DNA from: Eutrigla gurnardus
Lineage: Eukaryota; Chordata; Actinopteri; Perciformes; Triglidae
Length of the DNA stretch: 64,000 nt
Assembly: GCA_963514095.1 (NCBI GenBank)
Contig: OY741268.1
Coordinates: 4,796,001 to 4,860,000 of the forward strand
Direction of reading: 5' to 3'
Below are positions 32,284 through 44,861 of the stretch, piece by piece. The position numbers and the translations under genes were made by a program. Position 1 is the stretch's first letter. The number at the start of each line of letters is the position of its first letter. The notes under the pieces were generated by a model. That model did no database searches. It was not told the origin of the DNA and was given only the letters and a program-made list of their open reading frames with translations.

Positions 32284-32522
32284 CAGGTGAGGTGAGGTGA
32301 GATTTGCAAATCTTTCAGGCCAGTTTTCTCAGTGAACAGTTTTCAGAGAAGCATACATTCAAATGGCCACAACTTCGTCAAATATTATTCAAATGTTCGT
32401 CACAGATTTCCATGTGTTAGACATCATTGGAAAGCTTAGAAACAACACTTTCAGAATCTGTGAATAACTCAAAATGCCCCGAGGTCGACTTGTTCCTGGT
32501 TTTGCCGTGGCTGGTCACATAT

Positions 32523-33470
32523 TCAGCTTGTCCACCTGATGAATATAATGTAATGTAATGAACATTCATTCTCCTTTTAGCTGTTTTTGGTACGTTTGAG
32601 AACACATCCCATCAGTAAAACAGACCTCACACTCCCAGACTTTTAGGAAAGTTATGACTTATCCAACTTACTTACTCAAAAAATAATTATGTCCAAAACT
32701 GAATTGAAGTTATTGAAGTTAAGTATTTCAATTATGTGTAAATTGTGTATCTAATTGTATTCTATAAGTATCTATAGTATTACATCTATGTGTGCGATAT
32801 ATATCGTGTAAGATGATATCTTAATTCTTGTTTTAACGATGTGCAAAATGACAATATCGAGTGTCAACACATGCATATTCACTGTATATGATCAAGCCTA
32901 GTAGGCAGACAGAACAGGCAGTGCATGCCTCACAACAAGCTAAACTAGTGTAGCTACGTGCATGATCTTTATACAATACCTCACAAAGTAAATCCTGTCA
33001 GCCACTTTAAAATGGTTATACATACTTGCACTGTTTGATCTCAATGCTTGCTCTGGTGATTTCAGTGTTTTTTTGTATTGTATTTACTTGAATGGCTCAG
33101 TTTTAAGTTAACACATTACAAACTTGTATTAAATAATTTATTTTTATTAATACCATTAACATCATATATACATTTAACAAAAGTTAGCTAGTACGATACA
33201 AGACTTTTACAAGTCAGGGAGGTAAACTATCATCAATTATCCTTATTGGCAAAATCCTGCAAAATATCAAGTTATAATTTTTTGGTTATGTCAATTCAGT
33301 GAGAATACAACACATTTGATGAATTTAAATTAATGCAAACTTCGACATTATCCTTTTGTTTATTCAAGTATTGCATAGAAAGTTAAGTGGAGTTTTTACA
33401 TAAAATAATGTGTTAAGTGTGTTTAAGTAGTACATTTGTAATACCTAAAAACGCATACAAGTGTACAACA

Positions 33471-33507
<37 letters not shown>

Positions 33508-34667
33508 CATATTTATTATATTCCTATGTTTTTAATAATTAATCTTTTGATTTTATATATTTTAGGTTAAACTCAGTGTAGCTAACAGCTAAGCCTACAC
33601 AGTTACACATAAAGTCTGTGAGACCTTTCTGGTTGAATCTGATGGTTTAGTGTAGCTCCTTCCAGTAGTCCTTGTTCAGTGCATATATCAGACAAATAGC
33701 TAGCACATATGCTGAATGTCATGCAGACAGATTTGATCCTCCACTGAGGTTTCAGTTCCCTCACCATGCTGTCCTCTGTGTCTGTGGCCTTCACTTAGAC
33801 AGAACAAACAGATACAACTGCAGTTGTATTCCACATTATTTAACATGTAAAATCATGGAATCGTCTTATTGTCAATTAAATGAGAGGACGTGATATGAGA
33901 GTGAAAGGTATGATTAGTGGGTTTGTACGTGATGTTGAGAGTGGTGCTGGAGGAAATGACATCAAGGTAACCAACCTCCATATGGTGAATAGAAAAGAGT
34001 TTTCCATTTGCTGGACATTAAAACATTTACAACTAGATCCTGATTGTATATTCTTGGTCACAACACAGTCATCACACTTCATCCATCCAACATGTTCCCG
34101 CTCCAAACCGTCCACCTTCCCTCCCTGTGTGGACTATCTCTATCTTCATAGGACATCTGTTTATCTGCCCGTAACGCTGCGGGTGGGAATGTCAAACACA
34201 CATGCTCACACACTAAATGAGCATCACTGTCAGATGTCATCGAACACTGACCAAGCGTATTATTTGATGCCTTGAAAGAGAGTTGCTCCATCCTGGGGAA
34301 AAAAAAAAATGAACAGTTGTATTCCTTAAGGAAACCTAAGAAGTCGATATTACTGTGCCAAGCTCTTGTTAACTTTTCTAGAGCATCCTGACTGGAAACA
34401 TTAAACACTGTCATGGGATGTTCACGGTCCTGGACAGGAGGACTCTACAAACCCCCAGAACGTCATTAATATCATCTACCAGCAGCAGTGATATTAAATA
34501 TTAAAAGACAAAACTCACCCAGACATAGTCTGTTCACCCTGCTGCATTCTGGGAAGAGATACACAAGTATCAGCTGATGAACAATAACACTTCAGAGCAG
34601 CTTCTTTCCTCAGACTGAGAGACTCCTAAATTCATCCTCCTCCCTTTACAATAAAATATAGTTTGTT

Positions 34668-34668
<1 letters not shown>
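32523..34668. other. A/T-rich intergenic sequence
   Basis: No supported gene. Contains a (TA)n run near 33474-33506. Confidence 0.5.
33474..33506. repeat. (TA)n microsatellite
   Basis: About 14 tandem AT units. Confidence 0.93.

Positions 34669-34670
<2 letters not shown>

Positions 34671-34714
<44 letters not shown>
34671..34714. repeat. (TG)n microsatellite
   Basis: About 22 TG units. Confidence 0.97.
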
Positions 34715-34718
<4 letters not shown>

Positions 34719-37700
34719 TCTTCTTGTGTAGCAATAATGGAACTAAAATAATGATTGCTTTATGGATTATTTTGCATTTTCTGTCTAAATTAAACTAAAA
34801 TGTAATTTTGCATATGTATCCTTGGTGTTTGTTTCAACTTTTGTTATTTGGTCAAATCTGTAACTACCAACAAAGAAAATTGTCTGTGATGATATATATT
34901 GTTGTTCTGACAAAAACCCACTGATGGTGTCTGGACTGTAATTTCATCAAGGCTTTTGGCGTAAGTGTGGTTTCTTTTGAGGTGCCACATGAATCAAACT
35001 TCTCTTTGCCTGTGCCGGTGATTGTGCATAATATCCACATCAGTCGCTCGTGCCTGTGTGTGCCGAGGCTGAGCTCTGGGTGGCTCAGCAGGGATCTTCA
35101 CCTTGCCTGAGGGTGGATGATCCCCCCAATCCAGCTCTTCCTCTGTGGATCAGTTCCAAAGCTCCCACTCAAAAGCCCAAATATCCTCTTGGCTCCTGCT
35201 TAGCCCTGTCCAGCACAGCAAAAAGAGCCAGAATATACGGCCGCCTCATGATCACACGGGTAGATTCATGAGCGCCCATTCAATTATTCATAAGCTTTAG
35301 CAAGGTACTTTCAAACAACAACTGTGAAATTGAAGGGTTTTAGGGGATTTCAGGAAGCAAATGCACCCTCCCTCAGCCCAACCAGTCAAGACCAGCGGTA
35401 ACCTCCGGTTCTGAAAAGTGAAGCCAACACTGAACTTGTATTTTCTCTCCTGGCCATCAGGGGTGATGTCACAATGACTATATATCCACTTCCTTCATAC
35501 AGTCTGTGGTCGAGACAGCCATATTGAGGCTCACTTCACCACAGTGTCTTATTTACGGTGCAGCTGTTGCACTTTGCTTCTCCTACTTGTCTTGTCAGTA
35601 TCCTCTATTCATGCCACAATATTATCAGTTATACATTTATTTTATGTGAGAAAACCCATGTGTTTATGATATTACCCAAAACGTTAATAGCAGGGTTAAA
35701 TGCAAAGAAATCAAGGGAGCTATTTGGTGTGCGGATCTGTTGTAATCCTGCTGGATATTTCTTTGATTAAGCATCCTTCCAATGGGACACTGGATGTCTT
35801 TGTTATGCCTTGTAGCAAAACTTTACTATATGTTTTAAATATATACAGTTTGATCTCACCAACAAAGGGTCTAGACTTCATGTTTGCTTTTATTTCAGGA
35901 TTTGTTTTCCTTCAACCTGGGTCTTTTGTAAACCCTGAAGTAATGCTACTAACTTCAACAAATGAATGTGTTTAGCCATTTGAGGGCAGAAATACAGGCT
36001 GGCAGGAACACTCCTTTTCCATACAGTTCCTTTGAAGTTGTTACGGGCCTATTTACACATGCAGCCAACACAGAGCGACATATGATTACATTGTGATTGT
36101 GCCCATTGTGTAGCTAGTAAAAAACTTTCACCCATAGACTTTCATTGGGAAAGAAATGCCCGGGACCCTCTCACTGTGAGGCGACAGTGCTACCCACTAC
36201 ACCACCGTGCAGCCCCCCATGGGATCCTATTGAAAATAAATAATTCAGCGAATTTCATATTTCATCTTTTTTTCAAAACAATACTTTTTCCAGGTCCAGA
36301 AAGTCTCAGTGTGTCATAGTTTGTCCTAGCATTATTGAGTTTAGTGTGAAACCCCTCAGTGAACTACATTTCTCATCACACACGATGTACGTCACCAACA
36401 CAACTGTTGGCTTGGCTTGCTAGCTAGCTAACTAAGCTATGTTCTGTCACAAATGTGAAGTTATCTTACCTGACTGACCTGTTGTAATTGTGACAACATC
36501 ACGGTACTAACACAAAAACATCATTGATTCACAGAAAAACATTACTTATCCGATTTTGGGTATTTCCTCTTTCTAATTAAGTTTTATACTAAAATGTTAT
36601 ATGACAAAATGCTTTCTTGAAATGAAAATGATATTTTAAAATGACAAACATGTATAATTCATGCCACAATTCATACAGGATCAAAAAACATTTTTCTTTT
36701 TGCCGTTTTTCTAAGAGGTTTTATGGTGTTGCACTGGAAGATTCACTCTCTTTGAATAAGCTTGACACTGAGACTGGACCAACGGCTGGAAGGTCAGGTT
36801 GAAGGAAAAGCTAGTGTGTTTCATCTATGGACTCAGTTATGAGAAAGATTGACAGGAGATCTGACAGAAAATCGTAATTTTATACTCCAGTGTTTGCTTC
36901 ATTTTCCGCTAAGCAACATTTATTGCAATAGCACTGTCAACATGCACCCATGGGTCTGTGCCTACGTCTCCGTTGGCTGGGCCCAGTAACTTCCTGTCTC
37001 CCCTGGTTGTTCACCAACCTCACAGCAACACAACACTCAAAGGCGGGGGAGCTGTTTCTAAGCTATGCTAACCAGCTGCTGGAGGTAGCTTCTCATTTCA
37101 CATAGTTATGAGAATAATATTGATCTTCTCATCTTCCCAAACAATTTAGTTAGTTGGCGTAGTACTTCCTCCATGGTGAGAGTTGTATTAGTGTAACTAC
37201 ATTCCTCTAATGGTTCAGCTGTATTTGTAATAGACTTGCAAACTTTTAAATCCATGTATCATCATAAAGAGGCAGTTGCCCTCGAGCTGACAGGCTCTTG
37301 AGATTGCCCACTCAACATCCATCTTTTGATTGCACTTCAGTGACAAAAAGGTGAATGTCAGAAAAGAACAATTGTAGAGTAAAGTAATCTGGTGTGTGGT
37401 GTGATGATTGTGAAATGTCATCCAGAATCCCCTTGAGTTCCACACGTTTTCTTATGTAAATGAGATATTCTGGTGATTTTCTTGTCCTCTCATATCAGCA
37501 GGACATCTTCCCTTTAGCCTCGGGTATGCAAGGACACAATGATGTATTGTCTTTTCCTGGTTCAGCCTCATCAACTCTCCCAGTGCCTTCTGGGAATTGG
37601 TGAACAAACAACACTTGTCACTGTCATGTGTGAGTTATACTGTATGAATGACTGATGTCTTGGAGACCGACTTATCTCCACTATAGGGCATGACTGCAGT

Positions 37701-39641
37701 GTGTTGTAAGTCATTAGTTAGAATAACAGATGGAACTAATGTACAGTGAGACTATTATAGAGACCTTCATTATTGGCAAAAAGTAAATGAATGCCACTGT
37801 GTTGGTAGGCCTAATGAACAGTGGGTGGAGAGGCATTCAAATCCTAAAACAATAAGATTCGGCCCGCGGAGCTCAAATGAATTAACTGAGGGAGGGAGAA
37901 AGATCAGCCGCCTTCACTCATTTCCCCGAAACACATCATTCAAGGTACAATGCCTCCTACGATTTCTCAGCCCAAAAGTCAGAAACAATTACAAACCCAG
38001 CATCAGAGAAAGAGCGTTCCTCAAAGCTCTCAAGTTGTCTGCTTTGAGTTTTGAACCAATCGGGGATTGTTCAGGGGATATAAACAACAGCAGTCATTGG
38101 GCAAATATTGAAATCTGCGGATCCCATCAAAATTTGATCAAACTTGTCGGATATCTCTGCGGCAATGCATTAGTCACTGGGGGAAAGCAATCAGCCGAAC
38201 AAAATGAGCTTGGATTGCATTGCCACTTGTTCTACACACAGCAGCCCACACAGTGAAACTGATATAGACTGAGAAAACATCTGCACATTGTTCATCAGAA
38301 CACAGCAAATTCCCCACGCAATATGGTGGAAGCAAAGTAGGCCCTATTCCCTACTGCTCGCTAAAATAATTGTCTCCCATTTCCGCCTGCAGTTGCCATG
38401 GTGACACAAATGTGAGAAGAGAAATATCAGATTATTTGATGAGTTTCTCCTCCATAGCTTTCCTTTATTATTTGTATTCGTGTATTTTTTCCTCTTGCTA
38501 TTTCATTCACACAGAAGACAAAATATTACAAAAGAAAAAGAAAGAAATCAAACAGACAATAGATGGATATGGATAATAGGAGTGTGATTCTACAATTTCA
38601 TTCGAAATTGAGTCTTGATGTAAGTTGATTACTGATTTAAAAAATGATGCTTGATTCAAAGGGCTGTACATTTTGCGATCTACTCAAGTGCTCTTAATAA
38701 ATTAACAAACACAAAAAGGCTCATTATGGCATGAAAGCTGAGTTAAGTTTAAATAAGACTATTTAATAAATTGATTGCAATCATGTAAACACGCAAGTTC
38801 AAAATGTAAAATTTACTCATGATAAAGTTGCAAATATACACTTTTAGTAATGTTTTTCACAATTCTCAGCGACTTCAATAATAAGTTGCTGAATAATGCT
38901 TCTTATTACATGAATGAAAGTGTCAGACTTTTATTTCTAAATTTACCCATTTTTTAAATAACAATGTAAAGAAAATCATCAGTCAAGAGTTGATTTAAAA
39001 TCTTAGAAGATAACAATCTCCATTCTTACATGTATTTATTTGTTCCTCCTCGACCTAAATAACACAGTTAAGGCTTTGCTACATGTGTATTTCTATTAGG
39101 TTCCTAACCATGTGCAAGTGTCCACATGGGTCTCTATCATTGGGCCTCATTCACCAATATCTTCCAATTATATGACAGATACTGATGACAAATATCAGGA
39201 ACTCCAAGGCATTAGCTCCTGGTGTGGTACAATTTTTTAATGCAATTCTGTTTTTTTGATTATTTCTATTGAATTAATAAAACACCTTTACAGTAGTTGG
39301 TCCATATAGCCAGATACCTTACCAAAAGAATCATATGTGTGCAATACAGCCAGTAGTCATGATGCAGCATTGCTCATGTTTACCAATATATCGTCTGCAT
39401 ACATATTTAATTTGATACTGCATCCAATGAAGTGCAAAACTTTCTTATTTTCTAAGTACAAATAGCAAAAACTAGTTATACTGTCAGGGTGAAATCATAT
39501 ATTAATACCAAAATGATGACTTTGACACCATACTGGCCATGAGTATCCTGATACTGAAGAAATACCACCGTAAAAAGTAGTGGAAGAATAGATGACGGAA
39601 CATAGAACTTCAAATTATGTTTCTTCTTTCTATTATTAATG
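34715..39641. other. Repeat-poor intergenic stretch
   Basis: No supported gene. Repeat traces: 35390-35560 (shares a CTCACTT/AAGTGAAGCC-type block with a common fish repeat) and 36150-36215 (GTGAGGCGACAGTGCTACCC, a recurrent fish repeat, possibly a tRNA-derived fragment). Segments 35040-35300 and 37840-38310 have mixed composition and look like conserved non-coding DNA. Confidence 0.45.
37840..38310. promoter_or_regulatory. Candidate conserved non-coding element
   Basis: This 470-base stretch lacks simple repeats and transposon ends. It has even base composition and holds AT-rich motif clusters such as AATGAATTAAC and TGAACCAATCGG. A 143-codon frame runs through it, but without domain or splice signals. 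The call rests on texture only. Confidence 0.25.
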
Positions 39642-39649
39642 ATTGAAAC

Positions 39650-40450
39650 TAGGGTTGTCCCGATCACGTTTTTTTGCTCCCGATCCGATCCCGATCGTTT
39701 GAGTTTGAGTATCTGCCGATCCCGATATTTCCCGATCCGATCACTTTTTTTTTTCTCCCGATAATTTTTCCCGATCATATACATTTTGGCAATGCATTAA
39801 GAAAAAAAAAATGAATAAAACTAGGGATGCTCCGATCGGATTTTTGGGGGCCGATCCAATCACCAATCACAGAAATCATAAATCGGCTCCGCTCTCTGCA
39901 AAATCCGCTGCCCGCTCGTGGCCACTTGCTCGTTCAGCTACGCTCGTTTTGACTACAAACATGTGCGCACACCGGAGCGGAACGGGACGGGAACCGGACG
40001 GGAACCGGAGCGTACTTTAATGATAAAATGCCGCTGTGTGCTTGCTCCCACTGCCCGCTCGCTCAGCTCCACTTGGGTGGCTGTAATTAAGCTGACGAAC
40101 GGCTGACGTTCTTGCATGTGATGTTGATACTTCACCTGCGCGGCTCGCGAAGTTGCGCACGTTGTATTTTGGAACAATCCCAGCAGAGCAGCGCTCTGAT
40201 CAACAGACACGGGACGAGCCGACTGTGCGCACGAGGGTGGCTGATAAAAGCCCACCACACGTCACTAGCGTTGTTTACACTGGAACTTTGACAGGCCACC
40301 AGCAGGCGCAGAAAAACAGTCTCGGGTAATAAAAATATATAAATATGCGATCGGCTTTTCTGATCGGCACTTTGACGGATCACCGATCAACCTGTTTAGG
40401 GTCCATATCGGCCGATAATGATCGGCGGCCGATCGATCGGAGCATCCCTA
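39650..40450. mobile_element. Chimeric hAT MITE (801 bp) with two left ends
   Basis: A perfect 8-bp duplication attgaaac flanks 39650-40450. The outer left end reads TAGGGTTGTCCCGATCACG, while the right end, inverted, reads TAGGGATGCTCCGATCGATC. A second left end matching the right end (TAGGGATGCTCCGATCGG) starts at 39822, but the base context there (aataaaac) does not pair with the right flank. The outer 172 bases are full of CCCGATC repeats from a related but different MITE. Confidence 0.88.
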
Positions 40451-40458
40451 ATTGAAAC

Positions 40459-41154
40459 AACTGAAAATATTTTGACAATGTAAATGTGAAGCATAGGAGG
40501 ATGTGAAAGACCACAGGAGTACCATGGCATGTTCAGGCATCTGAATACCTGAGCAGGACTGGACAAAACTCTGAATCTGCTATATGTGCAAAGGTTGACA
40601 TTTGTAGTTGAGATAACAGTGTTTTACCAAATAGATTTCGATGGCATTGGTACAGTCATAAATACAGTCAAGCAAGCGAGGGAGAAAGATTGATAGTGAA
40701 GCTATGCCCAGAGCAGTGGTAGTGACTTCCCTTGCATTGCCTTCCAGCTACTAAGTAAAGTGAAGGAGGTTTGGCCAAAGAGAAACTACAACTTCTACAA
40801 GGTCTCAACGTTTGTTTTATGACCTCATGTGGCTGCAAACAATGATTTTCACATCAGTGCACTTTGTTTTTAGTGCTGATAAGCTAAGCAGAAAATGTTA
40901 GCATGCTAATTCATATTCTAAGATGCTGAACATAATATAATAACCTCATTGTGATTATGGTGTGTGATAAAAAAAACAATGGGTTTTTATATTGCTAAGT
41001 GGATAGTTTAGTAATCTTCTGTTTTTATCACAAGTGTGCTTATCGAGCAGTAATAATGGCCGTCTCTCAGGAATCGGGCTATGGTCTCTTTGAATTAGCC
41101 ATCCTCACTACCTAGCTCCTGTATGGCTCACTAGACCTGAGTCACACACTCACA

Positions 41155-41156
<2 letters not shown>
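40459..41156. other. Unassigned intergenic sequence
   Basis: No gene or defined element seen. Confidence 0.45.

Positions 41157-41214
<58 letters not shown>
41157..41214. repeat. (TG)n microsatellite
   Basis: About 29 TG units. Confidence 0.97.
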
Positions 41215-41216
<2 letters not shown>

Positions 41217-42249
41217 AGTCAGTCTATCTGACAGCAGCAGCCTAAGGCCAGACAGCCTCCTCTCCTACACATTAACATGCAGAAACAAGTTCTTCAGAAC
41301 ATACATTCATTCATCATCTCGGCTCAGAAGAAGCTCATAAACATGCAGTCTTGTCACATCCATTTGGGCCATGAGTAACCCTGAGGGTAGACCTTTCTTA
41401 CCTGGGGGGGTTTGCTGCTTGCTGTTAATGGGGACGACCCGGGAACCTCAAGGTCCACCACACACACACACACACACACGCACACACGACCCATTAGTCA
41501 CTGTTTGCCAGAGGAATCACCAGCCTCCCCTCTCTGAGTTGAGTCAATGCCCCACAATAGCAAACTCACTCACACACACACACAGACACTCATGAAAACC
41601 ATCATTCTTTATAGTTTTGACCTCCTCGCAAACCTTTAACCAATTTCCTGTAATGTTTGTGACCTTTGACCCTGCCCTCAGGCATTCCTTTCAATCAGTA
41701 CCTCACTCACAGACTCACATACTATACGGTAACTTCAGGAGGTCTCTCCTACTGTCACATGGTCAAGAGCATGAGGGTTCTCGTTCGTATTTTTAGCCCT
41801 TCATGCACACTCTGATAAAGTCTGCATTTCTGCAGACTGTGCCGAAGGGAGTTACCCACGATTCATAACATGGTGACATTACATACAGGGTTACCAGGGG
41901 AAGCCTGGAAGTGGAAAACAAAACAAATAGTTATGGAAGCAGCAACCACAATGACTTGATGCTACTACGAGCAACTTTAGTGTTGTTTTGATGTTGTTCC
42001 CTGTGAACAAAAGCAGTAGTGTTTCAGAGCACCAGAGCCCTGAAGAAATACTCTCCCTCCCTGCCTCTCCAAGTTTCTGGTGAACCTGCATGATTTTGTC
42101 TGATTTAATTGGAATCCGAGTCGATGTCACTGCAGACATTTCAAATATATATATATAGAAATTGTCATCTTGCTGATGATCTTTGTGTGAGTATGAGATT
42201 TGCACAGTCACTTTAAGCATTCTATGTTGACAAAAACAAGTAAATTGCC
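41215..42249. other. Unassigned intergenic sequence
   Basis: Short CA runs (41458-41480, 41570-41583) but no supported gene. Confidence 0.45.
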
Positions 42250-42440
42250 TCTATCAGTTGGATCAGTCTGGAGGAACTCTAAAGGGAGGCATCATGGAGG
42301 ATCCTGACTAGATGCCTGAACCACCTCAGCTGACCCTCTTTGACATGGAGCAGCATCACTACTCCCCCCAGATGTCTGAGTTCCTCAGCCTATCTCGAAG
42401 GCTGAGCCCAGCCACCATACGGGTGAGGGTCTGATCGTAT
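42250..42440 (-). mobile_element. Rex3-like LINE fragment
   Basis: On the minus strand the frame reads MVAGLSLRDRLRNSDIW, matching the FLRRVAGVSLRDRVRSSVI block of the Rex3 copy at 24800 in this window. A second piece parallels the LRWFGHL region with indels. Both ends are truncated. Confidence 0.75.
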
Positions 42441-44223
42441 TTTGCAATTTCACATAGTTATGAGAAAACCTTGCCTTGTTTGAATCCACTCATCAACCAT
42501 GCGGCCATAGTGGAGCACCGTTGTTTGAAGCACTGGGCTACCCAGTGACAACGAAGGTCCTGACCAAGCGTCAGTATGTGACCAGTTTTGAGGGGAACAT
42601 TTTTCTAATACTGATCCATCTGAACATGTCTAGAAAGAAACCTTCGGGGTTAGTTTTTTATGCTTTTAGAGGAGGATAAATGGCCACAATACTACATTTT
42701 TCTCATGGTTTAAAGAAAAGTAGTAGAATGGGAGCTGTCGGTTTAAAAAGCTGCACTACTAAATCTATAAAACATTCTCCTCGTATCTGATGGAGGGAAG
42801 CTTCCTGTTTGAAACACATTCCTAAAGTGCTCACTGTTTGAGTTTGAGCAAATGTTTCATCCTACTGCTAATTTGATAACACCATAAGTGAGGTTCAATG
42901 CACACAGGAATTTTTTTAATATTAACATTTTTAATTTGTTCCTCCTCGTTGTTACATTCAAATAAAAATGTCTCTAAATCCTTTACAGTAACTCAATAAT
43001 GTTTCTTCTTGGAGGGTTCTCTTTGTAGTTGTTTGAGTATGTTTGTGGTGGTGTTTCTCATCTTTTGGTACGGTTGTGTGCTTTGAAAAGTCTTTAAAAT
43101 AGGAAAAATCCAGCAGTTGAGAAGCACTGCAGCACCCCCATGTGTCTGCACAAGGAACTGCAACATGTGTTCTTGCAGGAAAGTGGGAAAAAGCAACTAT
43201 GTTGTTGGATAATACAGTGAGGAGAATGAAGTACAAAACAGAGACTGATTCTTGAATTAATTAATTCAATGAAAACATACAATATAAAAATATGAACATT
43301 TCATGAAGCTGGATGTAAACTTTAAATTACATGTCAGAGTGAATTAGACTGTAAAAGTGCTTTTGGAGGGAAACTCATCGGTGCTGGTGATGGCATCCGG
43401 GTAACACATGATTTCAAAAGTTAAAATATAAACTGGTTAAATCCTTTCTCCTCCTCCTCCACCTCCTTCTCCTCCTCAGACCTCCCTTGAGGATTGGCCA
43501 ATGGCAGGTGGCAGCTGAGCTGGGATTTCTCCTCCTCCAAGTGCTTAAAGTGCTGAGTGACGGATGAAAGTGATCCAAAGAGCCCCCGATGGCGACAGGG
43601 GCTCCCAACAGATCACCCTGAGACACGTCCTGATTGGCCGTCTCCCAAAGTTAATTGGGATTGTAAGCATGATGGGAGATGGCTGTAATCTGGCTTTTGT
43701 AGCCCAGGTCCAGATCAGTGCTGTCTGGTCTTCGGGGATGATTCAGGTATTACATGTTAAATGGTCGGTAATAATTTTATATTGCTGTGAAAACAATTTA
43801 ATTTATTCAAATTTCTCACAGAAAAAATGTAAAGATAAGAAAAAGATAACATTTGAACACATCATGATATTTTACTGAATAGAGCATGACTGTAAATAAG
43901 TCCAGCTTAAGCATTATGAAATCCCTTCATCTGTTAATTAAGGCTCATGTGTAGTCGTTTGCAGCCTCTGGACCATCAGCATCACCTAGCACTGCAGCCA
44001 CAAAGGCTAATGCTAGCTGAGTTTAACCCAGCTTTTTTATGTCTCGGTGCTAAAGTGGAATCTCCGGGGCATTTAGTCTCCATCCTGCCATCCTCTCATC
44101 AGCAGTGAAAGCCTCCATTTACAGTGCTGAGAGGGAATGCTCAGTGCCACAGGGCAGCGGTTACACAGACAGATTACCTGCAAATCCCACCCAGGAGGAA
44201 CGGAGAGCAGCCACATCAGCAGC

Positions 44224-44226
<3 letters not shown>
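42441..44226. other. Unassigned intergenic sequence
   Basis: No supported gene. A TCC-rich purine/pyrimidine tract lies at 43446-43482. The stretch 43560-43760 has the mixed texture of conserved non-coding DNA. Confidence 0.4.
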
Positions 44227-44257
<31 letters not shown>

Positions 44258-44330
44258 TCTGACTGACTAATGAGTGGACTAGCAGGGGAGCAGAGAGTCC
44301 ACATAAGGTTGGGGGGGGGGGGGGGGGGGT
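44227..44330. repeat. (CA)n microsatellite and poly(G) run
   Basis: A CA run at 44227-44255 and about 21 consecutive G at 44309-44329. Confidence 0.93.
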
Positions 44331-44589
44331 GATAAAAAGTTATAATAACTATTGAAGGCTGTAATGTTAGGGCCGGACCATCTGCACGTTGCATCCTGGC
44401 TGAAAAAAGGACACAACAATATGATACAAAACTGAGAAGAAATCTGCAATCCGTGTTATGCCGAGGTAATCGTCTCTGTTGTAGCCCTGGTGACTTAGCA
44501 ATATTTTGACATTACAAATGAAATTAATTAAATAACTATATGTCCTGTGAAATATGTTGGTCATAAATATAAACTGACAGAGAATTACC

Positions 44590-44858
44590 AGCTTGTGTGC
44601 AGTTCTGTGGAGCGTTTTAGCTCCTTTCAGCTAATTTTTTTTGCGTCAAAACACCGACCGTAGTCATAGCTAATGGTTGACGTCACAATATTCACTTCCT
44701 ATATATGTCAAGACGGATCTAGAGCCCGGTTCTGTTCTGGTCTCAATCTCTAGTTTCAAGTCTTCTTCAGTCCAGCATGATGTTCATTTATGTTCCATTT
44801 AGAGTCCAACAGACCAGAAAACAGGTTAGCACACTTAGCTGCAAATTTCAAGGTAAAC
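44590..44858. repeat. Fragment of a common fish repeat
   Basis: Contains the block TCAATCTCTAGTTTCAAGTC followed by CAGCATGATGTTCATTTA, which I recognise as a frequently dispersed teleost repeat. The Tc1 element at 44862 is inserted in or beside it. Confidence 0.45.
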
Positions 44859-44861
44859 ATA

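Larger units (their letters stand above)
29268..32518 (+). mobile_element. DNA transposon with ATAT duplications (3.25 kb), Sola-like candidate
   Basis: Left and right ends are inverted copies matching at 31 of 33 positions, starting GTGACC and including CCACGGCAAAACCAG and AACAAGTCG. Both are flanked by ATAT (29264-29267, 32519-32522). Inside, on the plus strand, lie two spliceable exon pieces of a decayed transposase-like gene. A foldback element (29440-29632) and a larger MITE (30836-32283) are nested inside. A 4-bp duplication fits Sola1/2, Chapaev and some others; I lean to a Sola2-type element only from the style of the protein. Confidence 0.65.

Noticed and set aside
36150..36215. Possible tRNA gene or SINE
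   Set aside because: Only a short recurrent block is present; no A/B box pair or clover-leaf could be drawn.
37825..38256. 143-codon plus-strand frame
   Set aside because: No splice signals, start context or domain; more likely non-coding DNA without stops by chance.
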